Assembly: GCA_042408445.1 (NCBI GenBank)
Contig: JBHORC010000039.1
Coordinates: 62,001 to 126,000 of the forward strand
From: CF-46 sp042408445
GTDB taxonomy: Bacteria; Chloroflexota; Limnocylindria; Limnocylindrales; CSP1-4
Length of the DNA: 64,000 bases
Direction of reading: 5' to 3'
Within the stretch, counting starts at the first letter, position 1. Each line of letters starts with the position of its first letter. Positions 51,001 through 58,316 of the stretch are shown in pieces. The notes under the pieces were generated by a model. It saw only the letters and a list, made by a program, of their open reading frames with translations, had not been told where the DNA came from and made no database searches. Made by a program: the position numbers and the translations under genes.

Positions 51001-51431
51001 AGGAAGCCGACCCAGTCCCGGTCGTCCTCCTCCAGCCGATACCACAGCGTCCGGTGCCGGGTCCGGCGCGAGAAGTCGGCGAGCAGCGTCGTCTTGCCGT
51101 AGCCGGCGTCGGCGATGATGAACACGACCCGGCTGTGGATCTTCGTCTCGAGCCAGTCGAGCAGGCGCGTCCGAGCCAGCGTCTCGTCGCGCAACGCCGG
51201 CGCCTGGACCTTGCCGGGCTGAATCGGATAGCTCACGCCGACCCCTGCCTCGGCGCGGGCGCGGTTGGGCGCCGCGGTGACCGCGCGGCCCGGGCCGACC
51301 GCGATCGGCGCACGCGTGGACGTCCTCCCTCGTGGACCGAGCGTGACCGGATCGGGCGGCGCGAAATCTACGGGCGCGGTTCGCGGGCTGTCAACGAGGC
51401 GGAGCGTGGGCCGGTCGGACATGGGCCGCAT
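48003..51431 (-). CDS. STAND NTPase-TPR transcription regulator with C-terminal winged helix and BTAD
   Basis: 1142 residues. Residues 85-445 form a MalT-like STAND ATPase: Walker A ADAGYGKTT (108-116) and Walker B in AALIFDDFHLADE. The middle (about 450-880) is helical repeat of TPR type. Near 895-965 is an OmpR-like winged helix (VNVEIGGRVISGGEIRRKVL and NSLNQSVYFLRRIFE). The C-terminus is a BTAD domain (about 1003-1135), so DNA-binding and BTAD parts stand at the opposite end from classic SARP/AfsR proteins. ATP- and ligand-controlled activator is the likely role. Base composition falls after about residue 445. The neighbouring peptide genes make a peptide ligand possible. Confidence 0.88.
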   Translation of the reverse strand: MRPMSDRPTLRLVDSPRTAPVDFAPPDPVTLGPRGRTSTRAPIAVGPGRAVTAAPNRARAEAGVGVSYPIQPGKVQAPALRDETLARTRLLDWLETKIHSRVVFIIADAGYGKTTLLADFSRRTRHRTLWYRLEEDDRDWVGFLSHLVAAGREHQPDFASRTASLLGSLEPGGPTRDDVVEAFLAELPSIAAEGAALIFDDFHLADEVADIRHIVREILTRGPERLSIVFASRRTPPIPVSKLRALGEVAELGITDLRFSDSEVEQLFRETYGRPLEPDMLSELSQRTEGWAASLTLVQAALRERSAAETRSFIRGLSGARDELHDYLAEEVVGDLPAIHQQFLMRTSVLQVVTPELAQVATGLSAVEVQSLVLESERLGLLGRRPSRRSAEQRYHPLVREFLEDRLRRDVGPEGLNALHITVATWAEPSDWQTSTHHFASANRWDDVHRVLNDHLETIVASGASSAAAAFVPSLSNADVSAACHVILSRAASAVGDFSNANAHAELAANLAPDRDVVITNLIAAKVLAGSVDVATALAGRVALMSTGLQRDIAKAFNSIVESSLSGSLEEAVQTCESLANRSAADSLHHAEGVSWLNAGLASVATGHLDRAAMFAARALEALSASSSRAELAAARSLDAAVLGLSGRLPEARERFSRAVSDAVGDTRAEVLSEYAEIEALVGDGDRAVLLLEGRDRSVRNSSSELVEIVDSVTLLRSGHLDQAFALVMSIPLDRPSLNPGFQSRLRATRALMASVCDRPEARTLASTAVQFAEQQGARTWRALGEIALACASGTCNPAISALPDGLDYVASFAAELIVRQLGDLEPGPLDRVRSVAEAAPERWRPALRAEMASARAANRLPSARLLDLIGERSDVPALRQIGREPRLYGQDRSLGRGLARRLAPLVTINDLGRVNVEIGGRVISGGEIRRKVLALLCFLLARPRWEATREEVLEAMWPEMNPGSAANSLNQSVYFLRRIFESEYSDDTTAGYVHQDSDLLWLDRDLVRAASARCAALVADYDKSQDPRSAVSLADQYRGRFALDFAYEEWATDYREWLHVAYLHVLESQIRSDLDRGEYQRGIRLARSALEIEPRNEELELSLLRLLRRSGAHSAAAEQYSRYATVLRSDLGVDPPAFDAV

Positions 51432-51548
51432 GGTGCCGACCGCCTCTCACCGGGCGCTTATCGGGAGAGGTCCAGCCAGCGGCGGCGCGGTCGACCGCCG
51501 CGGTCCCCGGCCGGGCGCGCGGGACGGACCCGCCGAGCCCGAGGCGCC

Positions 51549-52508
51549 CTACGCCGCCTCGTCCGCGAGCAGCGGCCGGACGATCAGCCCGTACGTCTTC
51601 CCGTCCGGGCCCTTCACGACGACACCCTGGAGGACGCCGGCCGTTTCGGACAGCCCGAGCGCATCGACGTCGGCCTTCGGTCCGACCCTGTGCGGAAGGG
51701 CGATCCCGCCGCTTCCGTCATTGGCTCCTGGCCTGAAGTCGGACACCTTCACCGTCGGCCAGGGCCAGGCGAGCGGCTTGTCAGTTGGCTGCGGATCGCG
51801 CTCCGTCAGCACGAACCGGTAGCGGTCGGCGCCGTACTCGTCGGTGGATACCGTCCCGCCCTGATCGAAGTCGCTCAGCCGCTCAGCGACCTTCTGGAAG
51901 GCCACTCGCGCCGCGTCGTCCGGCCCGGGTTGGCCACCGCCGCCGAGCGCGTTGACCACGACCGTCTTGTCGAGCCCGCCGGCGCGGATCGTGAAGATGG
52001 TGTCCGGGGCGTCGGCGATGCCGCCGGCGATGTACGCGTCCCGAGCCGTTCCGAGCCCGCCGGGTCCGAGCACGAACTCGAGGAGCTCCTGGATCTGGCC
52101 TTCGTCGAGCTTGGCCGTGCGCCAGGGGATGCCGTGGACGACGCCGGATGGATCGGGCTGCGGATAGACCTCGACCTTCGGCTGGAAGACGACGACGCCG
52201 TTCCCGTAGAGCGTGAAGGTCGGCGCCTGACTCGCGAGGAAATCGATCGGAACGAACCCGCCGCCCTGTTCGAGTCGGAGGACGACGTCGTCGGCGGCGG
52301 TGGAGTGGTCGATCCCGGCGATGGTCGGTGCCGGGCTGGTCGACGGGACCGCCGACTGAGAGCCGGCCGGTGCCGAAGGCGACGGAGCGGCCGAGCCGGA
52401 CGCTGACGGCGAGGGACCCGCAGCGGCGCACGCGGCAAGCAGCGCGATGAGGCCGGCGATGGCCGGGATTCGGGGGTCGACGGGCAGGTGAAGCAGGCGG
52501 TCTGGCAT
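51549..52508 (-). CDS. Putative lipoprotein of unknown function
   Basis: 319 residues from ATG 52508. The signal peptide ends in a lipobox LLAAC with Cys27 (helix IPAIAGLIALLAAC). A Ser/Pro/Ala linker of about 45 residues follows, then a globular domain. That domain has TIAGIDHSTAADDVVLRLEQ, FTLYGNGVVVFQPK, LDEGQIQELLEFVLGPGGL and VKVSDFRPGANDGSGG. The arrangement recurs in secreted proteins of this kind of bacterium, and I do not recognise a named family. It should be anchored outside the membrane. A longer frame upstream adds 27 residues with no signal function. Confidence 0.8.
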   Translation of the reverse strand: MPDRLLHLPVDPRIPAIAGLIALLAACAAAGPSPSASGSAAPSPSAPAGSQSAVPSTSPAPTIAGIDHSTAADDVVLRLEQGGGFVPIDFLASQAPTFTLYGNGVVVFQPKVEVYPQPDPSGVVHGIPWRTAKLDEGQIQELLEFVLGPGGLGTARDAYIAGGIADAPDTIFTIRAGGLDKTVVVNALGGGGQPGPDDAARVAFQKVAERLSDFDQGGTVSTDEYGADRYRFVLTERDPQPTDKPLAWPWPTVKVSDFRPGANDGSGGIALPHRVGPKADVDALGLSETAGVLQGVVVKGPDGKTYGLIVRPLLADEAA

Positions 52509-52724
52509 GGCGCCCCCGACGGCGGAGGCCCCGGAGCGGTTCCCGCGAACGTCAGAAGTGCTTGACGGCGCCGCTATTCTCCGCGACATGAGTTCCGGGA
52601 CCGATCCCGGGATCGACCTGTCGGGGCGTGCCTCCTGTCGGCACCGATGGGCGACCCGGGTCGGCGCGGGGGGAACCGCGACGCAGACCGGGGCGACGGC
52701 GCCACATCAGGAGGACAACCACGC

Positions 52725-53030
52725 GTGTTCCAGGATCGGACGCTCACCTGTCGCGATTGCGCTGGTGAATTCGTGTTCTCGAGTGGCGAACAGGCCTTCT
52801 TCTCGAGCAAGGGCCTTCTGAACGACCCGCAGCGCTGCCCGTCGTGCCGGGCGGTCGCGAAGCGAGCCCGGACCGTCGGCGGTCCGCGGGAGTTCCACGC
52901 CGCGATCTGCGGGAGCTGCGGCGGCCAGGCCGTCGTCCCGTTCGCGCCCCGGAACGATCGGCCGGTGTACTGCAGCACCTGCTTCGACAAGGTGAAGGCG
53001 TCGACGCAGCCAGCACCCGCGGGGGTCTGA
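52725..53030 (+). CDS. Small zinc-ribbon protein with four CxxC pairs
   Basis: 101 residues. CxxC pairs at 9/12, 38/41, 62/65 and 83/86 form two zinc-ribbon units, the first matching the probable zinc-ribbon family (TCRDC, SSGEQAFFSSKGL, RCPSC). The second (CGSC, YCSTCF) is the CxxC form found in small proteins of bacteria and candidate phyla. GTG 52725 is preferred because AGGAGG lies 10 bases upstream; an upstream ATG at 52647 would add 26 polar residues. A TATTCT box at about 52576 gives a leader of about 140 bases. Function unknown; nucleic-acid binding is possible. Confidence 0.85.
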   Translation: MFQDRTLTCRDCAGEFVFSSGEQAFFSSKGLLNDPQRCPSCRAVAKRARTVGGPREFHAAICGSCGGQAVVPFAPRNDRPVYCSTCFDKVKASTQPAPAGV

Positions 53031-53123
53031 CCCGTCACGAGGCGCGACGCCTGGTGCGCGGGCGTCGCTCACGCGGCGCTCGACGCGCCGTTCCGTCACA
53101 GATCGAACGTCGAGGGCCGGTCC

Positions 53124-53140
53124 ACGGGGGCCGGCCCCGT
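53124..53140 (+). terminator. Possible terminator after the zinc-ribbon gene
   Basis: ACGGGG and CCCCGT form a 6-bp stem with a 5-base loop, followed by CGTTT. The T-run is short, so termination would be weak. Confidence 0.4.
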
Positions 53141-53152
53141 CGTTTCGGCGAC

Positions 53153-53158
53153 TAGACT
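53153..53158 (+). promoter_or_regulatory. -10 box (TAGACT) for the dodecin gene
   Basis: TAGACT predicts a start near 53165 and a leader of about 27 bases containing GAGGAGG ahead of ATG 53192. Confidence 0.5.
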
Positions 53159-53191
53159 CGGGGCCCACCGAGCAGAGGAGGCGCGAGGCGC

Positions 53192-53395
53192 ATGGGCGTC
53201 ATCATCATCCGAGAGATGGTCGGCCGGAGCCCGAACTCCTGGAGCGACGCGGCCCGCCGCGCGGTGGAGACCGCCGCGAAGACCGTTCGGAACATCCAGA
53301 CGGTCGAGGTGCTCCGATCGACTGCCGAGGTTCGCGACGGCGAGATCGTGGAGTACCGCGTCGACCTGAAGATCGGCTTCGAATACGAGGGCTAG
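53192..53395 (+). CDS. Dodecin family flavin-binding protein
   Basis: 67 residues, the exact dodecin size. The pattern is complete: EMVGRSPNSWSDAARRAVET, KTVRNIQTVEVLRSTAEVRD, then GEIVEYRVDLKIGFEYEG. Dodecins form hollow 12-mers that store or buffer flavins. The usual flavin-stacking Trp is present in NSWSDA. The gene is monocistronic, with its own -10 box and GAGGAGG site, and it converges on dnaB after a 39-base gap. Confidence 0.9.
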   Translation: MGVIIIREMVGRSPNSWSDAARRAVETAAKTVRNIQTVEVLRSTAEVRDGEIVEYRVDLKIGFEYEG

Positions 53396-53434
53396 GCGCC
53401 TCGACGGCTCGCTCGGCCCGCTCGGCTCCGCGGC

Positions 53435-54790
53435 TCAGCCGGCCTCGGCGTAGCGCTCGCCCGCATAGGACACGAACCGGGTCTGGCGCTTCTTGAACCA
53501 GAGCTGGACTTCGCCGGTGGGGCCGTTGCGGTGCTTCGCGAGCTTCAGGTTGATGATCTCGCCTTCCTGATCCTGGTCGTCCGAGCCGCGCTCCTTCTCG
53601 CGCCAGAGGAAGCAGACGAGATCCGCGTCCTGCTCGATCGCCCCCGACTCGCGAAGGTCCGACAGCCGCGGTTCCTTCGACTCGCGCATCTCCGGCTGCC
53701 GACTCAGCTGGGACAGGGCGATGACCGGGACGCTCAGCTCCCGGGCAAGTGCCTTGAGCCCGCGCGAGATCTCCGACACCTCCTGGACGCGGTTCGCGTC
53801 GCGGCTCGTCGTCTGGGCCTGCATGAGCTGGAGGTAGTCCACGATCACGAGGTCCAGCCCGGCCTCCGCCTGGAGCCGGCGGGCCTTCGTCCGGAGCTCC
53901 ATGGTGCTGATGTTCGGGGTGTCATCGATGTAGACCGGCGCCTCCGAGAGGGCGTTCATCGCCGGCGCGATCCGGGCGAAATCCAGCTCCTCCAGGAAGC
54001 CGGTCCGAAGCCGCTGGCTGTCGATGTTCGCGACGCTGGAGAGCAGGCGCAGGACGAGCTGCTCCTTGCTCATCTCGAGGCTGAAGACGCCGACGCTGCG
54101 CTTGTCGCGAACGGCCGCGTGCTCCGCGATGTTCAGGGCGAAGCTCGTCTTTCCGACGCTGGGCCGCGCCGCGATGATCACGAGGTCGCTCTTCTGGAGA
54201 CCCGTCGTCAGTGCGTCCAGGTCCGTGAAGCCCGTGCGGATGCCGCTGATCTCGCCGCGGTGGGCGTGCAGGTAGTCGAGCCGGTCGTAGGCCTGGTGCA
54301 GGAGCGAGTCCAGCTTCGAGAAGCCGACGTCCATCCGCTTCTGGCTGACCGCGAACAGCTCCGCCTCCGCGCGATCGATCGCCTCCTGGATCTCTGCGGG
54401 ATCCTCGTAGCCGATCCCGGCGATCCGCCCGGCCGCTCCGATCAGGTTCCGGAGGACCGCCTTCCGCTCGACGATCCGGGCGTACTGGACGGCGTGGACG
54501 GCGGTTGGCGTGGAGTTCGAGAGGCTGGAGAGATAGGCGCGCCCGCCGACGCCCTCCAGCTCGTCCTTCCGCTCGAGCTCCTCCGCGACGGTGACGATGT
54601 CGATCGGCTCGCGCCGCTCGAACAGGTCCAGCACGGCCTCGAAGATCTTGCCGTTCGCCTGCCGATAGAAGTCCGCCGGCCGAAGGAACTCGGCGACCTC
54701 CACGACCGCATCACGGTCGATGAGGATCGCGCCGAGCACCGATTGCTCGGCCTCGAGACTCTGGGGCGGCAGGCGATCGATCACGGGCAC
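53435..54790 (-). CDS. dnaB: Replicative DNA helicase DnaB
   Basis: 451 residues, normal length. The N-terminal helical domain opens RLPPQSLEAEQSVLGAILID. The RecA-like domain has RTGFTDLDALTTGLQKSDLV, Walker A ARPSVGKTS (208-216), Walker B LVIVDYLQLM, and the conserved end SDLRESGAIEQDADLVCFLW with AKHRNGPTGEVQLWF. It unwinds DNA at the replication fork as a hexameric ring. The GTG 54790 start could also be the GTG two codons later, which has GAGG five bases upstream. No intein. A GTGACAC repeat pair lies just upstream. Confidence 0.97.
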   Translation of the reverse strand: MPVIDRLPPQSLEAEQSVLGAILIDRDAVVEVAEFLRPADFYRQANGKIFEAVLDLFERREPIDIVTVAEELERKDELEGVGGRAYLSSLSNSTPTAVHAVQYARIVERKAVLRNLIGAAGRIAGIGYEDPAEIQEAIDRAEAELFAVSQKRMDVGFSKLDSLLHQAYDRLDYLHAHRGEISGIRTGFTDLDALTTGLQKSDLVIIAARPSVGKTSFALNIAEHAAVRDKRSVGVFSLEMSKEQLVLRLLSSVANIDSQRLRTGFLEELDFARIAPAMNALSEAPVYIDDTPNISTMELRTKARRLQAEAGLDLVIVDYLQLMQAQTTSRDANRVQEVSEISRGLKALARELSVPVIALSQLSRQPEMRESKEPRLSDLRESGAIEQDADLVCFLWREKERGSDDQDQEGEIINLKLAKHRNGPTGEVQLWFKKRQTRFVSYAGERYAEAG

Positions 54791-54811
54791 CTCGAACGGT
54801 GACGGCAGGAC

Positions 54812-54830
54812 GTGTCACCTCGAGTGTCAC
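54812..54830. repeat. Direct GTGTCAC pair upstream of dnaB
   Basis: GTGTCAC at 54812-54818 and again at 54824-54830, separated by CTCGA, 22-40 bases before the dnaB start. It could be an operator bound on one face of the helix. Nothing else in the 183-base dnaB-lexA gap is recognisable. Confidence 0.4.
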
Positions 54831-54973
54831 GCCGGGGCCGGGGTGGTCGATAGGGATTTGTCCCCGAACTTCGTCCACCGTTTCCGGGCGTCCCGTTGGC
54901 GGGATGTGGAAACCGTGTGGACGGGCGATTCCGCGCCGACGGGGAACGCCGAGCGTGGTTCAGGCCCGAACGG

Positions 54974-55624
54974 TCAGTCCAGGCGCCGGATGACCCCGAT
55001 GAGCTTGCCCTGGATTCGAACGTCGTCGTAGAACATCGCCGGATAGGCGGGATTCGCGGGCTGGAGGCGGATCTTGTCCTTCTCCTTGAAGAACCGCTTC
55101 AGCGTGACGGCGTTCTCCTCCACCTGGGCCACGACGATGTCGCCGTTCCGAGCGGTGGACTGCGGCCGGATCAGGACGAAGTCGCCGTCCGCGATGTGGG
55201 CCTCGATCATCGAGTCGCCGCGGACCTTCAGGACGTACGCATCACCGGACGGGGCCAGCATGTCCGGGATCCCGACCGTCTCCGACGCGTCCTGGTAGGC
55301 CTCGATCGGCCCGCCGGCCGCGATCTCACCGACGACCGGGAGGACGTGTGCCTCCATCGCGACGGACTGCGGCACGAGCTCCGCGGCGAGGCCGAGCCGG
55401 ATCGCCGCATAGGGCGTCAGACGGATCGCCCGCGACTGGGCGGCTCCGCGCTCCAGGTAGCCGTCGCGCTCCAGGATCTGGAGATGGTGATGGACGGCCG
55501 ATGTGGAGGCGAGCCCAACGGCCTTCGCGATCTCGCGGACCGACGGCGGAAATCCCCGCGCTCGCAGCGTCGCCGCGATGTAATCGAGGATCCGGGCTTT
55601 CCGGTCAGCATCGTGCTTGGTCAC
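54974..55624 (-). CDS. lexA: LexA SOS repressor
   Basis: 216 residues from GTG 55624, chosen because GGAGG lies 7 bases upstream. The N-terminal winged helix reads RARGFPPSVREIAKAVGLAS, with STSAVHHHLQILERDGYLER. The self-cleavage site is Ala103-Gly104 in GEIAAGGP. The protease dyad is Ser139 (RGDSM) and Lys176 (TLKRF). It represses SOS genes until RecA filaments trigger cleavage. A LexA box fills the spacer of its own promoter, so autoregulation is expected. Confidence 0.97.
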   Translation of the reverse strand: MTKHDADRKARILDYIAATLRARGFPPSVREIAKAVGLASTSAVHHHLQILERDGYLERGAAQSRAIRLTPYAAIRLGLAAELVPQSVAMEAHVLPVVGEIAAGGPIEAYQDASETVGIPDMLAPSGDAYVLKVRGDSMIEAHIADGDFVLIRPQSTARNGDIVVAQVEENAVTLKRFFKEKDKIRLQPANPAYPAMFYDDVRIQGKLIGVIRRLD

Positions 55625-55649
55625 CGAGGCGCCTCCATGTGTTGACGGC

Positions 55650-55677
55650 ATCATACCGAACGGGTGTTCGATGTCAA
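55650..55677 (-). promoter_or_regulatory. lexA promoter with LexA (SOS) box
   Basis: On the minus strand TTGACA (55672-55677) and TATGAT (55650-55655) are spaced by 16 bases. CGAACACCCGTTCG at 55657-55670 fits the Gram-positive LexA box CGAAC-N4-GTTCG and occupies that spacer, so bound LexA would block polymerase. Confidence 0.85.
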
Positions 55678-55709
55678 GACGGCGTCGACGGCTGATCGCG
55701 GTCGGCTGA

Positions 55710-55715
55710 TAGACT
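55710..55715 (+). promoter_or_regulatory. -10 box (TAGACT) for the DUF1232-rplI unit
   Basis: TAGACT predicts a start near 55723 and a leader of about 43 bases with GGGAG ahead of ATG 55766. It lies 33 bases from the divergent lexA promoter. Confidence 0.5.
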
Positions 55716-55765
55716 CTCCCGCCCCGGGACCCGCGCACGCGAAGCGTCCCGACGAAAGGGAGCCG

Positions 55766-56281
55766 ATGGCGCGAGCCGCGAACGGTCGTCAGCAGAAGAG
55801 CCGGACCTCGGGCGCGCTCGGTCGGGCGATGGGCCTCATGGCCTTCGTGCCCCTGGCCAGCCGGGCACCGCAGTACGCGCGCCTGATGCTCGCCCTGCTC
55901 CTCGACGAGCGGACACCCGTCCAGCGCAAGGCGCTGCTGGCGGGAGCGGTCGGCTACCTCCTCGTCGGTCGCGATCTCGTTCCGGACGACGTGCCGCTGC
56001 TCGGCGGCCTCGACGATCTCGTCGTCGTCGTCCTCGCCGTGGACCTGTTCCTCGACGGCGTCCCGGAGGATCTCCTTGCGGAGAAGCTGGCCGATCTCGA
56101 GATCGATCGAACGGCCTTCGATCAGGACATCGCCCGGATCCGGCGGTTGACGCCCGGTCCGGTTCGCAAGACCATCCGGCGCGTCCCCGAGCTCCTCGGC
56201 CAGGCGGGCGCCGCATTCCAGCAGACGGGGCTCGGACCGCGGGTCCGGCACTGGATCAACAGGGAGGAACCAATCGGGTGA
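55766..56281 (+). CDS. DUF1232 (YkvA-like) protein
   Basis: 171 residues. The DUF1232 core is at about 50-95: RKALLAGAVGYLLVGRDLVP, then PLLGGLDDLVVVVLAVDLFL, a two-helix hydrophobic hairpin with conserved D-L-V-P-D. The head is basic and the tail is helical and charged. The function of DUF1232 is unknown; members are membrane-associated. ATG 55766 follows GGGAG by three bases. The stop overlaps the rplI start as GTGA, an unusual partner for a ribosomal protein gene. Confidence 0.88.
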   Translation: MARAANGRQQKSRTSGALGRAMGLMAFVPLASRAPQYARLMLALLLDERTPVQRKALLAGAVGYLLVGRDLVPDDVPLLGGLDDLVVVVLAVDLFLDGVPEDLLAEKLADLEIDRTAFDQDIARIRRLTPGPVRKTIRRVPELLGQAGAAFQQTGLGPRVRHWINREEPIG

Positions 56282-56724
56282 AGGTCATCCTGACCAGGGA
56301 CGTCGCCAAGCTCGGCAAGAGCGGCGAGATGAAGCAGGTGGCCGACGGCTACGCCACCAATTTCCTGATTCCGCAGGGCGTCGCCGTGCCGGCCGCCGGC
56401 GGGGCGTATCGCGCCTGGCAGCACGACATCGCGAGTCGCGAGGACAAGCGGATCCGCGAGCGCGCCGACGCCGAGATCGCGGCCACGCGGATCGGTTCGA
56501 CGACCCTGACGATGGGCGTGAAGGTGGGCGAGGGCGGCAAGCTGTACGGCTCGATCACCTCGAAGGACATCGCCGACGCGCTGGCCCGCCGCGGGATCGA
56601 GATCGATCGCCACAAGATCGACCTGGACGAGCCGCTGAAGTCGCTCGGCACGTACAAGGTCGCCATCAAGGTCTTCGCCGGGCTCGCCCCGGAGGTCACC
56701 GTCGTCGTCGAGCCGAAGGGCTGA
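56278..56724 (+). CDS. rplI: 50S ribosomal protein L9
   Basis: 148 residues, full length. The N-terminal RNA-binding domain is MKVILTRDVAKLGKSGEMKQ, then VADGYATNFLIPQGVAVPA; a long helix follows (ASREDKRIRERADAEIAATR) and the C-terminal domain has GKLYGSITSKDIADALARRG. It binds 23S rRNA at the base of the L1 stalk. The GTG 56278 start overlaps the DUF1232 stop. L9 genes often lie near dnaB, as here, but dnaB is on the opposite strand beyond lexA. Confidence 0.97.
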   Translation: MKVILTRDVAKLGKSGEMKQVADGYATNFLIPQGVAVPAAGGAYRAWQHDIASREDKRIRERADAEIAATRIGSTTLTMGVKVGEGGKLYGSITSKDIADALARRGIEIDRHKIDLDEPLKSLGTYKVAIKVFAGLAPEVTVVVEPKG

Positions 56725-56836
56725 CGTACCGCCGAGCGGCCGCTGCCGCCGCGGGCGGCCGCTTCGGCTGGACGACCTCCGAGCGTCGCCGGCCGCCTGA
56801 CCCGGCCGCGTTGCGAGGGGGGCTCGACACGGGCGC

Positions 56837-56842
56837 CAGAAT
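56837..56842 (+). promoter_or_regulatory. -10-like box (CAGAAT) ahead of dinB
   Basis: CAGAAT ends seven bases before ATG 56850, the leaderless geometry seen elsewhere, though its first base departs from TAnnnT. No LexA box is seen here. Confidence 0.35.
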
Positions 56843-56849
56843 CGCGTCG

Positions 56850-58190
56850 ATGCCGGACCGGACGATCCTCCACGTCGACCTGGATGCGTTCTTCGCGGCG
56901 GTCGAGCAGCGCGACCGGCCGGAGCTTCGCGGGAAGCCGGTGATCGTCGGCGGTGGCGGACCGAACGACCGCGGCGTCGTCAGCACCGCGAGCTACGAGG
57001 CGCGGGCGTTCGGTGTCCATTCGGCGATGCCGCTGCGGACGGCCGGCCGCCTCTGCCCCCACGGGATCTTCCTCCCGGTCGACGGCACGAAGTACCTGGC
57101 CGTCAGTCGTGACGTCATGGCCGTGCTCCGGACCTTCACCCCGCTCGTCGAACCGATCTCGATCGACGAGGCGTTCCTGGACGTCACCGGCTCGAGCCGG
57201 CTCTTCGGGACGGGGGAGGCGATCGGCCGCCGGATCAAGGACGAGATCCGCGCCGCCGTCGGCCTCACGATCTCCGTTGGCGTGGCGCGAACCAAGCTCG
57301 TCGCGAAGATCGCCTCCGACCTCCAGAAGCCGGACGGGCTCGTCGTCGTCCCGCCCGGAACCGAGGCGGAGTTCCTTGCGCCGCTCGAGATCTCGCGCCT
57401 GTGGGGGGTCGGCGCGAAGTCCGCCGCGGTGCTGCGTGAGTACGGCGTGCGGACGATCGGCGACCTCGCCGCGCTCCCGTCGGACCTGCTGGTTCGACGC
57501 TTCGGCAAGCACGGCGCGTCGCTGGGCGAACGGGCGCGGGGCATGGACGCCGACCCGGTCGGCGATCGTGATGCCGCGAAGTCGGTCGGTCACGAGCACA
57601 CGTTCGATGTCGACACGTCGGACCCCGAGGTGATCGAGCGGACGCTCCTGGGCATGAGCGAGGGTGTCGCCGGGCGGCTGCGCGACAGCGGCGTCCGGGC
57701 CACGACGATCACCGTGAAGATCCGCGACACCGCGTTCCGGACGATCACCCGCCAGCGGACGCTGCCCGAGCCGACGGATCTCACCGAGCCGATCTTCCGG
57801 ACGGCGATGGACCTTGCCCGAGCGGAGACGCGCGGCGTCCGGATTCGACTCCTCGGGGTGACCGCGAGCGGGCTCGGCGAGCGCGAGCAGCTGTCGCTCT
57901 TCGAAACCGACGATCGCCGCCGACGCCGGGTCGTCGAGGCCGCGGACGCTGTGCGGCACCGATACGGCGAGCGCGCGATCACGCGCGCACGGCTGGTCGG
58001 CGCCCGCCTTCCCGCGCCGTTCGAGCGCGATCCGATGAGTCCGGCCGAGGCGCGGGCCGGGGGGAGTGGCGGGTCCGGTGCGGCGGCGGCCGAGCGGCTC
58101 GGGGAACGCGCGGAGGGCTCGGACGGCGGTGAAGGCCGTGACAGCCTAGGTGACAACGAGGCGGTCGAGGATCTGTCCGACGACGCTTGA
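56850..58190 (+). CDS. dinB: DNA polymerase IV (Y-family)
   Basis: 446 residues. The palm has HVDLDAFFAAVEQ (metal Asp10 and Asp12) and SIDEAFLDV (Asp106, Glu107). GVARTKLVAKIASDLQKPDG and the little-finger domain follow. A sliding-clamp motif QLSLF stands at 347-351. The last 60 residues are Gly/Glu-rich and disordered, longer than usual. It copies damaged DNA with low fidelity. It has no LexA box of its own, although the gene 126 bases downstream has two. Start ATG 56850 is supported by HVDLDAFFA at the normal distance. Confidence 0.95.
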   Translation: MPDRTILHVDLDAFFAAVEQRDRPELRGKPVIVGGGGPNDRGVVSTASYEARAFGVHSAMPLRTAGRLCPHGIFLPVDGTKYLAVSRDVMAVLRTFTPLVEPISIDEAFLDVTGSSRLFGTGEAIGRRIKDEIRAAVGLTISVGVARTKLVAKIASDLQKPDGLVVVPPGTEAEFLAPLEISRLWGVGAKSAAVLREYGVRTIGDLAALPSDLLVRRFGKHGASLGERARGMDADPVGDRDAAKSVGHEHTFDVDTSDPEVIERTLLGMSEGVAGRLRDSGVRATTITVKIRDTAFRTITRQRTLPEPTDLTEPIFRTAMDLARAETRGVRIRLLGVTASGLGEREQLSLFETDDRRRRRVVEAADAVRHRYGERAITRARLVGARLPAPFERDPMSPAEARAGGSGGSGAAAAERLGERAEGSDGGEGRDSLGDNEAVEDLSDDA

Positions 58191-58241
58191 CATCGAACAG
58201 GTGTTCGATGCAGAGTGGCGTCAGAAGCGAACAGACGTTCC
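58187..58241 (+). promoter_or_regulatory. SOS promoter with two LexA boxes for the DUF6504 gene
   Basis: TTGACA at 58187-58192 and CAGAGT at about 58211-58216 form a promoter with an 18-base spacer. LexA boxes CGAACAGGTGTTCG (58194-58207) and CGAACAGACGTTCC (58228-58241) lie in the spacer and just after the start site. The first box begins four bases after the dinB stop. Confidence 0.8.
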
Positions 58242-58316
58242 AGTCGGACCGAGTGCCCCGGACGACGGACGGAGATTTCATCCGGGACATCCCGGACCGC
58301 CCGAAGGAGCCCAGGA

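Noticed and set aside
52588..52821. Leaderless gene starting at ATG 52588 after TATTCT
   Set aside because: The frame has no recognisable domain and overlaps the clear zinc-ribbon gene in another frame; the box more likely drives that gene.
54840..54960. DnaA boxes or an origin near dnaB
   Set aside because: Best matches to TTATCCACA are only 6-7 of 9 and not clustered; there is no AT-rich stretch and no dnaA or dnaN.
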